This document shows, piece after piece, positions 25,292 to 37,627 of a DNA stretch of 64,000 nt. The DNA is from Hevea brasiliensis (Eukaryota > Streptophyta > Magnoliopsida > Malpighiales > Euphorbiaceae): contig NC_079510.1 of the NCBI RefSeq assembly GCF_030052815.1, positions 10,549,375 through 10,613,374 of the forward strand, given 5' to 3'. The position numbers were made by a program, and so were the translations under genes. The notes below the pieces were generated by a model. That model was not told the origin of the DNA. It saw only the letters and a program-made list of their open reading frames with translations, and made no database searches. Position 1 is the first letter of the stretch, and the number at the start of each line of letters is the position of its first letter.

Positions 25292-27023
25292 ATGACAGAA
25301 AATCTGAGTTGTGAGGAACCCAGCCTAGAACTCATTTCCACATCAAATTCTGGGCTTAGTGTTACTCAAACCAAACTTGTGGCAAGAATTATCTCTAGAA
25401 GAAAATATAGTCCCTAGACACTCAAAACAACATTTAGCAAGGTCTGGAGTTTTAATATAGTATTTCAAGTCTCCAGAGGTCCAAATGCAACCTTCGTTTT
25501 CAATTTTGAAGAGGAGTGGTCTATAGACAAGGTTATGGAGGAGGGTCCTTGGTCGATTGACAATAATTTGGTTATTTTTAAGAAATGGCCCCTGGATATA
25601 GCAATCCAATAGATTTCTTTCTCAAAAAATGCCTTCTGGATACAACTAGTGGATCTACCCCCAAGAACATGGAACAAACAAAATGAACAACTCATAGGTA
25701 GCTTGTTTGAAGTTCTCATTAAGTTAGATGAAGAGCGAAGTACTCAAACTGACTGGGTTCCCAACTACAAGATTAGAGTTTGGGTAGACATGGATAAACC
25801 TCTTTGTTAGCATAATTGCTGTAATTATACTATACAAATCTCTTATAATCATGCTAATTGTTATAATTATATTATACAAATTTCTTATAATTATGTTAAT
25901 TATTGTAATTATGCTACACAAATCTCCTATAATTATGCTAATCACTGTAATTATGTTAATACTCTTATTACGTCATTTCGCCATTCCAGAGAAGGCAGCA
26001 GAAAAGATTGGGTCAAGATAAGATATGAAAGGCTTCCTACTACTATTGTGGCAGAGTTGGGCATATTATTAGAAGTTGTTTAGAGAAGGCGATGAATCCA
26101 TCTAGAGAGGAGGATGCAGAGATCCCCTTGAGCTATGGAGCATGGTTACAACCAGCAAATTGGCAACAGATGGAGTCATCAACTCTTCCTATTATGGATT
26201 CTAATTTGGGTCATCAGAGTTCTACTGTAGTTGGCGAGGGATCCAGTAGAATGAGTCAACTCAGTGTTCCACCATCTCTTGCCCTACCTCCAATTTCGAG
26301 ATCTCCTTGCTAATTTCAAAGCTCAGCTGCCCAAAGTATAGACCTAGGGATTTTTTAAGATCTCTCTACCTCAGATACAGGGAAAGGGCAGAAGCTCGAC
26401 GTAACTTCTAATCAGCAAAAAAAGAAACAAATCAGTCTTTCACCTTCCCAAGAGATAAACCTTCTTAATATATCTTAGAAAGCTGATATGCTTCTATGTG
26501 GAAAAGAGGGCCAAAATCCATCTTCAGAGATTTCAAGAAATCGATGGTCAAAAATGGAAAAGAAGGAAGACAATACAAAGGAATCAGCATTAAGGGTACA
26601 ACAAGAGAGTGGGGAAAGTAAGATGGTAGACCAGATTCCTTTATGGGTCAAAAAAGAAGCTTGATAGCTTATCCAGATCCCTTGTTTGCACCAGCTTATA
26701 ACCCAGAACAAGGCCCATTAAGTTTAGTTTCAAGGAAAAAAATAGCCCAATCATCTCAGACCCAGCTGACAACTCATAAACCTATCGTACCTGACCCATT
26801 CTTATTTGAAGGCCATACTTTTGATTTCTTTGTTCACCTTGCTTGTAGTCTCAAAAAGCTAGAAAGTATTATTTTGGGTCCATCTCTTACTGAAATAAGG
26901 AAAATAATGAGATGGAAGGATATTGAGCCCTCTTCGACAAGCAATGTTGAACTAGTCAATAAAACTTCGAGTGAAGTGAGGAGAAAAGTGCAGGGAACTG
27001 AAGTTGAGTATGAAGGCGAATAA
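25292..27023 (+). pseudogene. LINE ORF1 (DUF4283/CCHC nucleic-acid binding protein), broken
   Basis: ORF1 proteins of plant L1 elements bind element RNA. The frame from the ATG at 25292 holds a DUF4283-like region (WSIDKVMEEGPWSIDNNLVI, then LVDLPPRTWN) with in-frame TAGs at the positions after YSP, IAIQ and KPLC. It then runs through an unusual in-frame tandem repeat (25807-25964) into KDWVKIRYERLP. There the frame shifts and a zinc knuckle follows (YYYCGRVGHIIRSC, about 26040-26080) that lacks the first Cys of CX2C. The C-terminal part (YGAWLQPAN near 26127, then 26643-27023) lies in other frames. The stop at 27023 is a likely natural end. Confidence 0.75.
25807..25964 (+). repeat. 42-bp tandem repeat inside LINE ORF1
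   Basis: Units at 25807-25842 (36 bp, partial), 25843-25884, 25885-25926 and 25927-25964 (partial) share the core ATAATTATGCTAAT...TAATTATACTA...CAAATCTC. Since 42 is a multiple of three the repeat adds 14-residue, Asn/Tyr-rich blocks (SYNHANCYNYIIQI type) without breaking the frame. It sits between the DUF4283 region and the zinc knuckle. Confidence 0.85.
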
Positions 27024-27269
27024 GTAGAGCAGAGATTTCCAATCTCTTTGCAGTCTGGCTCGATTACTAATGCCATAAGGAAGTGGAAATGAAGAGCTAG
27101 GGAATCTAAGTCAAATAGAACATAAGATGAGGCTGGGAAGGGTTCAAACAGACGCTTCTCCTCTTATCTAGGGACAAGATAGGGATATTCAAGTAGAAAG
27201 GGTTGTTGAGAATAGATTGAATCATAATTCTAAGGCTTTGGTGGCTAGCCTAAAGCCACCAAGATCGCC

Positions 27270-30200
27270 ATGAGTATCATTTCCTAAAACTACCAGGGGT
27301 GTGGGTAGCCCCAGTTGGTCCAAGCTCTGAGGGATCTCAATCAGAAACACAACCCCTCCATTTTGTACCTTATAGAGACTAAAAATAAGAAAAGGTACAT
27401 GGAAACTATAAGAAGAAAAATGGGATTTACTGCTACTTTTTATGTTGAGTCGCTGGGTAAAGCTGGTGGATTATCATTGTGGTGGACAGATGAGGAGAAC
27501 ATATTAATCAATGATAGTTCTAATCATTTTATAGATGCCGAGGTTTCTTTTATGATCAGGAATTTACAATGGCATACGGCTTTTATTTATGGCTACCCAA
27601 ATCGTGGAGATAGAGGTGATCTATGGAGGATTATTAAAAACTTACAGGGCCACCATTCAGATCCTTGGCTTTGTATTAGCGGCCTTAATGCTTTTTGCAT
27701 CCGAATGAAAAACAAGGTGGTAGTCAAGTCTGAAGTTCTCAAACCCGAGATTTCTAGGATTTCATTGCCAGTTGTGCTTTGCTAGAAATTGAGAGTAAAG
27801 GCCCTAAATTCACTTGGTTCAATAAACATTTTGGTGCAACTGCAATTCAAGAAAAGATTGATAGGGCTCTTGCTACTGTTGAAGGGAGAGACAATGCCAA
27901 ATGCTGCTATTATTCATGAAGCTCTTTTTGCCTCTGATCACAGGCCATTAGTTTTATGTCTTGAACCTTTGTTCTATAAGAAGATTTTCCTGTTTAGATT
28001 TGAATCAAATGGCTCCATCATCACGAGTTCACCTCCGTTATTGAGAAGGTATGGAATTAGCAAGTTAGGGGATCTCCTCTGTATTCAATGGTGTAAAAAC
28101 TAGCATTTTGTCGATAAGCACTATCTCACTAGAATAAAGGTCAATTCATTAGGAATAAGAATGAGATGAGAAGTCTGTAGAAATAGCTTGAAGATATCTA
28201 TGAAGATGTTAACAACCCATATAACAAAGAAGTAGAATTTCAAATCCCCAATTGTCTTCAGGAACTTGTGTTGAGAGACGAGGCTCACTGGCACCAAAGA
28301 TCTCCAGTTTGTTAGCTTTAAGCAGGTGATCGTAACTTTAGATTCTTTCACTTGTCTACAATCTAATGAAGACATAAAAATTCCATTTCAAGACTACAGA
28401 AGAGTGATGGGACCTGGATTGAAGCAAAGCTAGGAATCAGAGAGGAGATCTTATCTCATTTTAAGCAAATTTTCTCTAGCAACAATACTTCCAGAGCTGA
28501 TGAGGTGTCCTACTTATTGCCCACCATTGTTACACAATAAATGAATGGCCATCTCATGTCCCCTGTGTCTAATGATGAAATTAAGAAAGTAGCTTTTGAT
28601 TTATGAGGGAGTAAAGGGCCAGGCCCTGATGATTTTTCAGGTATCTTTTATCATAGTAGCTAGCATATAATTAGGCAGGATGTATGTAAGGTTGTCAAGA
28701 GTTTTTTGGAAAAGGGATTTATGGCTACATAGATAAATAAAAGTAATGTTGTATTGATTCCCAAATGTAAACATCCTGTTTTTGTTAATCAATATAGGCC
28801 TATAAGCCTATGCAATTTCATCTATAAGGTGATCTCAAAAACTATGGTTAACAGGCTAAAACCTCTTATGAATTGTCTTATATCTCAAGATCAAGCAGCT
28901 TTTGTTCCAGGCAGAGCTATATAAGATAATATCATTATGGCTCATGAAATGTTTCATCATATCAGAACCTTAAAAAGCAAGCAGCACACTATGGCAATTA
29001 AACTTGATTTTACAAAGCATATGATCAAGTTGATTGGGTTTTCCTTCGCAAAGTTCTTGCTCAATATGGTTTTAATGCTCACTGGATTCATCTAATAATG
29101 CAATGTGTCATCTCGGTCAGCTACTTCATTATCATAAATGGAAAACCCTCACCCCTTTTTCAGCCATTGAGAGGGCTTGGCCAAGGGGATCCCTTCTCCC
29201 CTTACTTATTTTTGCTAGTCTCACAAGCTTTATCTTGTTTGATTTCTAAGGAGTTATCTGATAAGAAGTTAAAAGGGATTAAGGCCTCTAGACAAATCTC
29301 CAGCTATTGCGAATGTTCTTTTCGCGGATGACACCTTACTTTTTAGGAGAGCTACGAGGGCAGAAGCTGCTTGTATCAAGTCTATTATCTCTCGGTATTC
29401 AGAAGCTTTGGGTTAGCAAGTGAATTATCATAAATCCAGCATCTCCTTTAGCAAGAACAGCCCTGTAATTCTTAAGCAGGATATTCTCTCCCTCCTTACA
29501 ATTAAGGAAATGAATTGCTCTGAAAAGTATCTTGGCCTACCTACTTTCTGGGGTAAATCTAAGTCAAAAGCTTTAGATTTTATTAAATCTTGGGTTGCTG
29601 CAAAACTACAAATGTGGAAACAGAAAGTACTCTCCCAAGCTGGAAGAGAAGTTCTTGTTAAAGCAGTCATTAATGCAATTTCGGCTTATGCTACGGCAGT
29701 TCTCAAATTTCCAAAGGGAGTGTGTCATCATCTGAACAGGCTAGCTATATCCTTTTGTTGGAAAGAAAAAAGATGAGAGAAAGCTTTGTTGGGTTAGTTG
29801 GCAAAGAACCTCAAAACCTAAGAATATGGGAGGAATGGGTTTTCAAGATTTGAAAAAGTTTAATGTCGCTTGTTTAGCGAAGCAGGGATGGCGTCTTTTA
29901 TCAAATCCTCAAATCCTCTGGGCTAGACTAGTTAAGGGCATTTATTTTCCTAATTCTAATTTCTAGGATGCGAAGAAAACTTGGAGGAGCTCGTGGATTT
30001 GGAGTAGCCTTTTAGAAGTAGAGAAATCTTGAAAGAAGGTATCCGCCACAATATAGGGAATGGGAACCATACGTTCTTATGGGAAGATCCTTGGCTCCCG
30101 ACTTATGCTAATTTTCAGATATCAAAACCACCTGATTGCCCTCCTAATGTAAACAGGGTTGCTGATTTGATTGATCATAATTCTATGAGCTGGAAGGAAA

Positions 30201-31228
30201 TTTTGGTTTATGCTCTATTTGATAACGATCAAGCTAAAAGTATCTTATCTGTTCCTGTTACTCCCAGAGGATGTGAAGATACCGTAGTGTGGCATCATGA
30301 AAAAAATGGTATTTATTCAGTTCGGTCTAGGTACAGAATACTGATGCATCATCTGAATGATAGTCAAAACTCCAGACCTAGTCACTCTCAAATGGTGCCT
30401 CCTCTTATTTGGAAGAAAACTTGAAGTTACCTAGAATGCCTAAGTTAAAAGTTTTCATGTGGAGTACGCTTCTCAACTCTTTACCTGTAAAGGAAAACTT
30501 GCACAATCGAGGAATCCAAACTGATCCTCTATGCCCAATTTGTAAAACAGAAGTAGAATCTGCAGAACATGCCCTTTTTTGGTGTGATCATTTCAGATCA
30601 ATGTGGTTTTTCTAGCCCCTATGCCTATAAGCCGAATCCAATTGGTTTCTCTTATTTCTCTACTTGGTGGAAATTTATGATTACTGATGACATTGCTGAG
30701 GGAAGTCCGCATTTTCCTTCTTAGTGATTGTTTGTTGGCAAATTTGGAAGGAATGTAATCAAGCAGTATTTGAATACTATATTGCCAATCCCATGGGTAC
30801 TCTGCGCAGGATTTCTCTCTCGATTGAGGAGTTGGAAGAATTCTTAGAAAATTTTGCCAATATGTTATCTAATAGCCATCCTCACTCCAAATAAGTTAGA
30901 CGGACTCCTCCCATGCCAGATCAATTGAAACTGAATTGTGATGTTGTGTAGAAAGAAAATGTTCCTACAGCTGCCATTGGAATTGTTGTTCGTAATCAAG
31001 AAGGGACTTTGATTGATGGTGTTGCTAGAAATCTCCAGTGCTCCTCTCCTACTATTGGTGAAGCTAAGGCAATTTTGGAAGCTGTTTTACTAGCCAAGTC
31101 TTGAGGTTTCAGTTCAATTATAATGGAATCTGATTTTGAGATATGCATTCAAGCTATCACCAAGTCCAATCAATTGATCAATTGGGACATTTGAGCAACA
31201 ATCTTGGCAATCTAGGCTTTAAGAGCTT
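27270..31228 (+). pseudogene. LINE ORF2 (endonuclease-RT-RNase H), broken and 3'-truncated
   Basis: ORF2 would encode the nicking endonuclease and reverse transcriptase. The ATG at 27270 (MSIIS) meets a stop at once. Endonuclease motifs follow (GVG near 27297, LYLIETK, GLSLWW, FIYGYPNRGDR). The RT region spans about 28590-29760 in several frames: GPGPDDF, PISLCNFIYKVISK, the GLGQGDPFSPYLF motif, and the catalytic FADD at 29321-29332. The conserved YLGLPTFWGKSKSKA block follows at about 29530. A zf-RVT domain lies at 30409-30615 (CPICKTEVESAEHALFWC). A plant-type RNase H starts near 30931 (IGIVVRNQEGTLIDGVARN) and is cut off near 31220. At least ten frame breaks or stops show it is long dead. 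Confidence 0.85.
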
Positions 31229-31869
31229 CTTTTTTTTAATATATATTTTAAATATACCATAAGAACATGTATTTTTACTCCATTCTCATCTCTACCTATT
31301 TTTTAATTTATATTTTAAATTATATATAATTATTTTTTATTTTGATTTCAATTACTTTTAAATTAAAAAAATTTAAAACAATTTTAGTTTGTAATAAAAT
31401 GTAATTCACTATTCAAACAATAATGTTGTGATTTTATCTTGTTGCAATTTCTTATGTTTTATTTTTTTAACATTTTTTGTTTTATTACTAAAAATAAAGA
31501 TTTATTTATTTAATTTTTTTAACATAATATATTTTAAAATCTTTTGAGATGCTACATTTTTTTTTCTTTGCAATTATTTGAATCTCCTGAACTATGAGGA
31601 ATGCTTAATTATTTTTCAAAATTTTTTATTTAGATATTTATTTTATTAATTATTTTCTAATTTTAATTTTTGTTTTAATTTCAATTGCTTTTAAATTATT
31701 TAATTATTATTATTATTATTAAAAAATTTTGAATAATTTTAAATTGTAATAAATTGTAATTCATTGTTCTAAAAACATTGTTATGTTCATTTTACCCTAC
31801 TGCGGTCACTTATTTTCAATGTTTTTATATTTTTATAATTTTATTTTGTTACTAAAAACAAAAAATTTT
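31229..31869. repeat. AT-rich sequence with an internal duplication
   Basis: Sequence at about 31290-31500 and about 31620-31870 is alike (both contain TTGTAATAAA-TGTAATTCA and a KTTTTATTACTAAAAA-type end), so a stretch of roughly 300 bp is tandemly duplicated. Its left end resembles 34147-34210. No coding potential is seen. Confidence 0.5.
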
Positions 31870-32860
31870 CTTTTGATTTTTAGAACTAAAAGAAATGCTT
31901 GAGTCTCTTTCAAATTTTTATTTAGAAGTTTTATTTTATTAGCTAAAATTTTAAATTTTTATTTATTGATTTTAATTATTAAACCACTTAAGTGTTAATA
32001 TAAGAATTCAAATTATATTCTTACTATTTTACTTTCCTATTATTGCATTTTTTTATAATTTAACTATTTAAATTATTAAATTTACGTTTATTATTATTTT
32101 TATTAAACCAAATTTAAAATTACTTTATTTTACAATAAAATAAATTTTAATTTATACTCTAATATTATATTAATGAAATATCAGACTTACGTCAATAATA
32201 ATTTTAGTAATCTTTCTTGCTTTTTTTTTTTTTATAAACACTATTTTAAAATAGTAAAATTTTGATTGACATTATTATTCTTTTATTATGATATTGCAAT
32301 TATTTTTATTATTTTCTAAAAAATTATATATTTTTATTATTATTTAAAAAATTATATATATATATATATATGTGTGTGTATGTGTGTGTGTAACTTTTTA
32401 GTCTATTAAAGGTGTAGATTTGGTTTAAAAGTGACAAACAAATTTGTTTTGCTCTTATTTCTAATATAATTTAAAATATATTTAACTTATTTTTTAATAA
32501 TTAAAAATATTTCATTATTTTTATATACCATTAGGATGCCTAATTGATTGATTTGGTTGGACCAAATTACAAAACTATAAATTTATGAGAATCAAACTAA
32601 ACTAAATTATGAAAAAAACTAAATGAAATTGAATTCGGTTAATCAGTTTTATGTTCTCTCCCTTAGGTTACACTTTCACAATTCAATCACAACAATTGGG
32701 TTACACTTTCACAACAAATCAACCAACACTTCAATAGTTATAACAATAATCAAAATAACTATCAACAATCACGTAAGCAGAAATAGCAACAATTTTGCAT
32801 TAATATTCAACAATCAATAATAGTATAAGAAATTAACTATCAACAATCCATAATCGGTTT
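31870..32860. repeat. duplicated segment C, copy 1 (uninterrupted)
   Basis: This segment matches 34255-34808 continued at 45015-45530, in the same order and orientation. Shared landmarks are GAAATGCTTGAGTC, TATTAATGAAATATCAGA, AAACACTATTTTAAAATAGT, AAAGGTGTAGATTT and AACAATTGGGTTACACTTTC. Copy 1 retains the empty site of the second Tekay-like element at 32405-32409 (ATTAA, where copy 2 has the duplicated GTTAA). The right part (from about 32530) is rich in hAT-like motifs. Confidence 0.75.
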
Positions 32861-32865
32861 TTTTA

Positions 32866-33075
32866 GCTATCTTGAGAGTCAATTATCAACGAAAGATCCT
32901 AAGAGGCTAACAAAGATCACCATCCCCTAAAATTTTAATTTTAATTGGGATTATATTAAATGTGAGCATGTTTTTAATAAATTATCATATTTTTTTTTTA
33001 AAAAATAGAAAAAGTTTAAAAGGTTAATATTTTTTTATTGACTCAATTATAAAAAGAAAAATTAATGAGCATTTA
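32866..33075. repeat. dispersed repeat D, copy 1
   Basis: About 210 bp beginning TAGCTATCTTGAGAGTCAAT and ending near TTATTGACTCAATTA match 63570-63766 at roughly 80 percent by eye. Both contain AATGTGAGCATG and AGTTTAAAAGGTTA. The family is unknown and no reading frame is present. Confidence 0.7.
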
Positions 33076-33138
33076 TTCTAAAAACTTAAAAAAGTTTTTT
33101 TTTATTGGTCGAACGAAATTAAATTTATTTAGAAGTTA

Positions 33139-33818
33139 TAAATTGATATCTATTTATATTTATTAATGCAAAAATTATTTTATATTTTGTTTTTAAATTT
33201 GACAGTATTATACTTATGGGTCTATAGGTCGGGCCCGTAAATCAACGGTACCTTGTTCTATGCCCTGATTAATTTTTTAAGGAATTAACTATTGTTTTGT
33301 GTTTGGAGAAAAAATTTGAAATATATGACTTAAATTTAGTAAAATTATAATTTTTTAATTAATTGAAGTAAAAAATTTATATTAGATTTGTAAATATGTA
33401 GAGCATCTTATTTTGTATGAATTTAAATATTTTATAAAATAGTGTTATTTAAAATCTACTTTAATATTGCGTTTGAATTTATATATTTGAATTTAAAATT
33501 TGGATTTAATTTATAATTAGAATTTAAAATTAATAAATTTAAAATTAACTTATTTGAATAATTAAAAGAATATCAAGTTTTGAATTAAAAAGAAAGATGC
33601 ATATCCAATAAAAAAATTTTGTTAGATTAAATAACAGAAGTAACATTGTTATTTTAAATTCTTACTTTTTAAAGTCTTTATATCTACCTTGGATTTGATT
33701 AAAATCTAAATTCACATTTTTTTTTAAACCTCTCAAGATATTTGATGCAAATCTAAATCCATAAATTATTGAAACACAAACTAAAAAATTTTTATTAGGT
33801 AAAAATAGTATAATTAAG

Positions 33819-33882
<64 letters not shown>
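33139..33882. repeat. duplicated segment A, copy 2 (uninterrupted)
   Basis: This is the uninterrupted counterpart of 22404-22665 plus 24461-24955, ending in a 61-bp (TA)n run (33822-33882). It shows the pre-insertion state of the hAT-like element: TTATATTAGATTTG here, against the split ATTAG...ATTAG in copy 1. Confidence 0.75.
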
Positions 33883-33886
<4 letters not shown>

Positions 33887-34254
33887 GTTAATTAAGTTAA
33901 TTGGTTAAATTTAAAATTTTTTGGCAATAATTGATCCAAACTCGTAAGCTCATCTCATACCTTACAAATTCTTGCCTCAGACTATCCATTCACCACTACC
34001 AATTGAATCTCAATTCATTAATAAAAGTGATTTGGGATTTTTTTTTTTCTATAAACTTTCTTTTAAAAAAGAATTTTTTTTTAAAAAAGAATTTTTCTCA
34101 CAAAAATCTTAGTACGCTTCAACAGATACAATTTAATATATTTAATCATAATACTCACCCTATCTTTTTTTTAATTTATATTTTAAATTATATATATAAG
34201 TATTTTTTAATTTTTACATGATATATTTGAAAACTTTTGACATAATACCTAAAC
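33883..34254. other. AT-rich spacer between segments A and C, copy 2
   Basis: There is no gene here; the 96-codon open frame at 33931-34221 is low-complexity Ile/Leu/Phe/Asn sequence. In copy 1 the LINE lies in the equivalent place, between A and C. Confidence 0.45.
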
Positions 34255-34808
34255 TTTTTTTCTTTTTTAATTAGTTGAATCTTCTGAAATAGAAGGAACG
34301 CTTGAGTCCTTTCAAATTTTTACTTAAGAATTTGACTTTATTAATTAAAATTTTAAATTTTTATTTATTTATTTTAATTTTTAGACCACTTAAATATTCA
34401 TATATGAATTGAATTATATTTTTGTTATTTTATTTTCTTGTCATTGCATTTTTTATTATTTTACTACTTAAATTATTAAATTTATGCTAATTATTATATC
34501 TTTATTAAACCAAATTTAAAATGACTTTATTTTATGATAAAAAAATGAATTTTAATTTTTGCTCTAATATTATACTAATGAAATATCAGAATTCTATCTC
34601 ATTACAAAGAGAGTATAATAATAATTTTAATAATATTCCTTGCACAATTTTTTTTTTGTGATAAACACTATTTTAAAATAGTTAATTTTGATTGAAATTA
34701 TTTTTTTGTTATAATATTGCAATTATTTTTTATTATTTTTAAAAAATTAAAAATATATATATATAGACTTTTTTTTCATAATATCTATTAAAGTTGTTAG
34801 TCTGTTAA
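34255..34808. repeat. duplicated segment C, copy 2, left part
   Basis: This matches 31870-32409 up to the insertion point of the second Tekay-like element. The last five bases, GTTAA (34804-34808), are its target duplication. Confidence 0.75.
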
Positions 34809-37407
34809 TGTAACACCCCAAAAATTTTAAATTTATGAGTATTTTTGGTATTTTAATTTTATTTGAATTTTAGGAATTTTTTTGAGATTTTTCGGATTTT
34901 AAAAATCGGGTTCGATTTTCCGAAAATATAAACTTTGATGATTTTTAAAAATTAATTTAAAGACCACGTGGCAAAACTAAAAATATATTTGGAGTCTACG
35001 TATTTTTCTGAGTTTTACGGAATTTTTTTGGAATTTTTGGACCTCGTTTTCGGTCCCGAGGCAGAGTAAAAATTCAAAGTTTTGTATTTCGAATCGAACC
35101 GACCGAATCGAACCGGACCGGATCGGACCGGTCGAATCGGACCGGTCTCTTCCTCCCGCGCGCGACGCCCTCTCCTCTCTTCTCTCTCGTTTCTCTCTCC
35201 TCTCCGCCCCTAGCCGCCACCTTTGACCACCAGCCAGCGCCGCCACCCAGTAATGGCCACGGCCACGCTAAACAGGCGAAAACGCCACATGAACGTCCCA
35301 GCGCGCCGCTTCGACTTCCTCGGCCAAATCCGGCCGATCCGGCCACCGATTGGACCGGGTCTTGTGTCCAAAATCATCTACTCGGCGAGAGCTTTCCATA
35401 GACACCAAGAACGCCGAAATGCATTGAGCGGATTGTCCGATTTTTGCTCGGGAAGATTTTAGCCCATTTCGACTTTTGGGCTAGATTTCTCGAAAACCGT
35501 GAATCCCACGAGAAAACCGAGGCTACCAGCACGCTCCATTCGTCGAGAGCTTCGCAACGACATAAATTTCGAATTTTTCCGACACCGTTTTTCGGTGGGT
35601 CCCACGGAACTTCGCAGTGTATTTTCGAGCATTAAATGAGCTTAGAAAATTCTGAAAATTTTATGTACTAACCCCCGTGTTATGGGTTTCGTGTAGGTAT
35701 CCTCGATTCGCGAAAATTCGACAGTTGATCGGGTCTGCAAAATTCCGGCCAGACAGACCCGTTACCGGAAAAGTCTCCGAATTGGGCCGAGGTTTTGGCT
35801 AGCCCCCCATTGTCAGACGTCCCGAGCGCGTTCCCGAAGTCGGAATCGGCAAAGGTAAACCCGAACCTTGCTTGTTCGTAATTTTCTAGTGCTTAAATAG
35901 GATTAAAAATCCATAAAATATTCGTGGTAGCTTAGAAAATTACGATTCTTTTTGCAATAGCTTAGTAATATTGCTAAGGACCGCGGGGCAAAGTTTTATA
36001 ATTTTTAGAGCTTGTTTGGGCAGTTTTTGCAAAAATGATCAATAATAAGGACTAAATTGAAATTTTGCGTATTGTGATTGATGACTGATTTGATGGGCCC
36101 AGGAGGGGCTGTGTGATATGATTGAACTGTTGATATGTGGATTGTGAATATAGAAGTGCGTTTTTAGCCCTTTTGCAGGTCGGGTAGGTCCTAGGTATAG
36201 GGGAGACTCTGCCGGATTTTCGGCACGACTTAGGACGTAATTGGTCTTTTTCCTTGTTGTATTGAGTCAGATTGTATTAAATAAATGTAATATGATTGTC
36301 AGGTGAGCCGGGACAGCCTTCTTCCTCCGCCACCGCCACGAGAATTTGTCGTCAAGTCTGTGAGTAAAATATTAATTTTAACTGTAATTTCGATATTATT
36401 ATATGTTCAGCATGCCCATGCATCACTTATATGCTTATATTTATGTAGTTAAACTCTAGGCACGAATTATGTTGCATTGATAACTGTTAATGTGCCATGA
36501 GTGTTGTTGTGGTAATTTGGAGCAGTGTGCGTGCGTTGGCGTGCGTGTGATGTGGTGTGGACTATGGATAGGACGGGTAGACACGGCTTGAGTTCTTCGC
36601 TGGGACCCGGTCCTTCGGGGTAGACACGGCTTGAGTTCTTCGCTGGGACCCCGATTTGGTATTTAAGTGGAAGTCCGAGTTGAGTTCTTCGCTGGCACCA
36701 GATTGGATTTAAGAGAGCTGTATAGGGGATCAGCTCCCATATACTATGAATGATGTTACAGGGTGTGTGAGTGCTCCAAATTACCTTTTTGATGCTATGA
36801 TGTGAATATGATGTTGATGTTGCATTTCACTCTACATGGTGCATTAGTTACAGATAGTTATAGAGATTATGGTTAAAATTGATATTTTACTCTCTGAGTC
36901 GAACGCTCACTCCTGTTCAAAAATTTTTACAGGCCACAGGAGGATATTTTGTTCTGAGTTAACCTGCTTTTCTACTTCGCAGGTTGTTTATTAATATTTG
37001 TGTAATTTTAATTACTCCTAGAATTTCCGCATGTGTTAGCAGTAATTATTTGAATTTGGTCTGTAATATTATATTCATGTTGGACCTGTAAACTTAATAT
37101 TTTAAGTCTGTTTTGATGGATTGGATGAGGGAGCTGAGCTCCCATTTATTATTATGTTGATGAGTATGTGGAGGGTGAGCTGAGCTCCCCAATGGATTGT
37201 TTATTGTGTTTACAGGTCGGGTGAGTCGAAAACTCCCCGTTGGTAAGTCCATTTTATGGCCGGACTCTGTCCGTTTGTTTTCTTGATATTGGGCCCAAAT
37301 GGGCCTTAGAGTTGGGTTAATGAACAGTTAGGCTTACTACGGGCCTCGGGGGCTTTAGGCTGGCCCAGGTCCTAGTGCCGGTCCGGCCCATAGGTTGGGT
37401 CGTGACA
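34809..37407 (+). repeat. 5' LTR of copy 2
   Basis: This 2599-bp LTR runs from TGTAACACCCC to GTCGTGACA and carries the element promoter. It includes the short tandem motif (GAGTTCTTCGCTGG, three copies, 36585-36705) and paired GAGCTGAGCTCCC motifs near the right end (about 37128-37195). It differs from the 3' LTR mainly in three GC-rich patches (about 35149-35290, 35735-35790 and 36325-36350). Confidence 0.95.
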
Positions 37408-37411
37408 AATG

Positions 37412-37423
37412 TGGTATCAGAGC
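37412..37423 (+). other. primer binding site (initiator Met tRNA), copy 2
   Basis: TGGTATCAGAGC, four bases after the 5' LTR end at 37407, is complementary to the 3' end of initiator-Met tRNA. It is identical to copy 1. Confidence 0.95.
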
Positions 37424-37627
37424 TTAGGCTCCAGATTCTTAGGGAAAAGTTGTCTAAAGTGTTGGGAAGAGTCTACTAGGTGTCACATGCGGAAAAATAG
37501 GGTCCATATTCGTCTTGCATTGTCGTCTTTGCTTCTAGTTTCTGCTTCATATATTGTGTGTAAATATGAGTCTATAGAGCTGTGCAGTTTTGAATTTTGT
37601 GGGCTAATGCTGCTGAATTTCAGGAAA

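Larger units (their letters stand above)
25000..31228 (+). mobile_element. plant L1-type LINE, decayed and 3'-truncated
   Basis: A non-LTR retrotransposon holds an ORF1 (DUF4283-type RNA-binding domain plus CCHC knuckle) and an ORF2 (AP-endonuclease, RT, zf-RVT, RNase H). Both reading frames contain many stops and frameshifts. The left end is approximate; the element begins after the (AT)n run ending at 24955. The right end stops inside the RNase H domain and passes straight into AT-rich sequence with no poly-A tail. The insertion lies between duplicated segments A and C in the left copy of a tandem duplication. Confidence 0.85.

Noticed and set aside
25724..25945. Ile-rich minus-strand frame of 73 codons
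   Set aside because: It is the reverse translation of the 42-bp tandem repeat in LINE ORF1.
25807..25964. CRISPR-like array
   Set aside because: Units are contiguous 42-bp tandem repeats without spacers, in a plant LINE.
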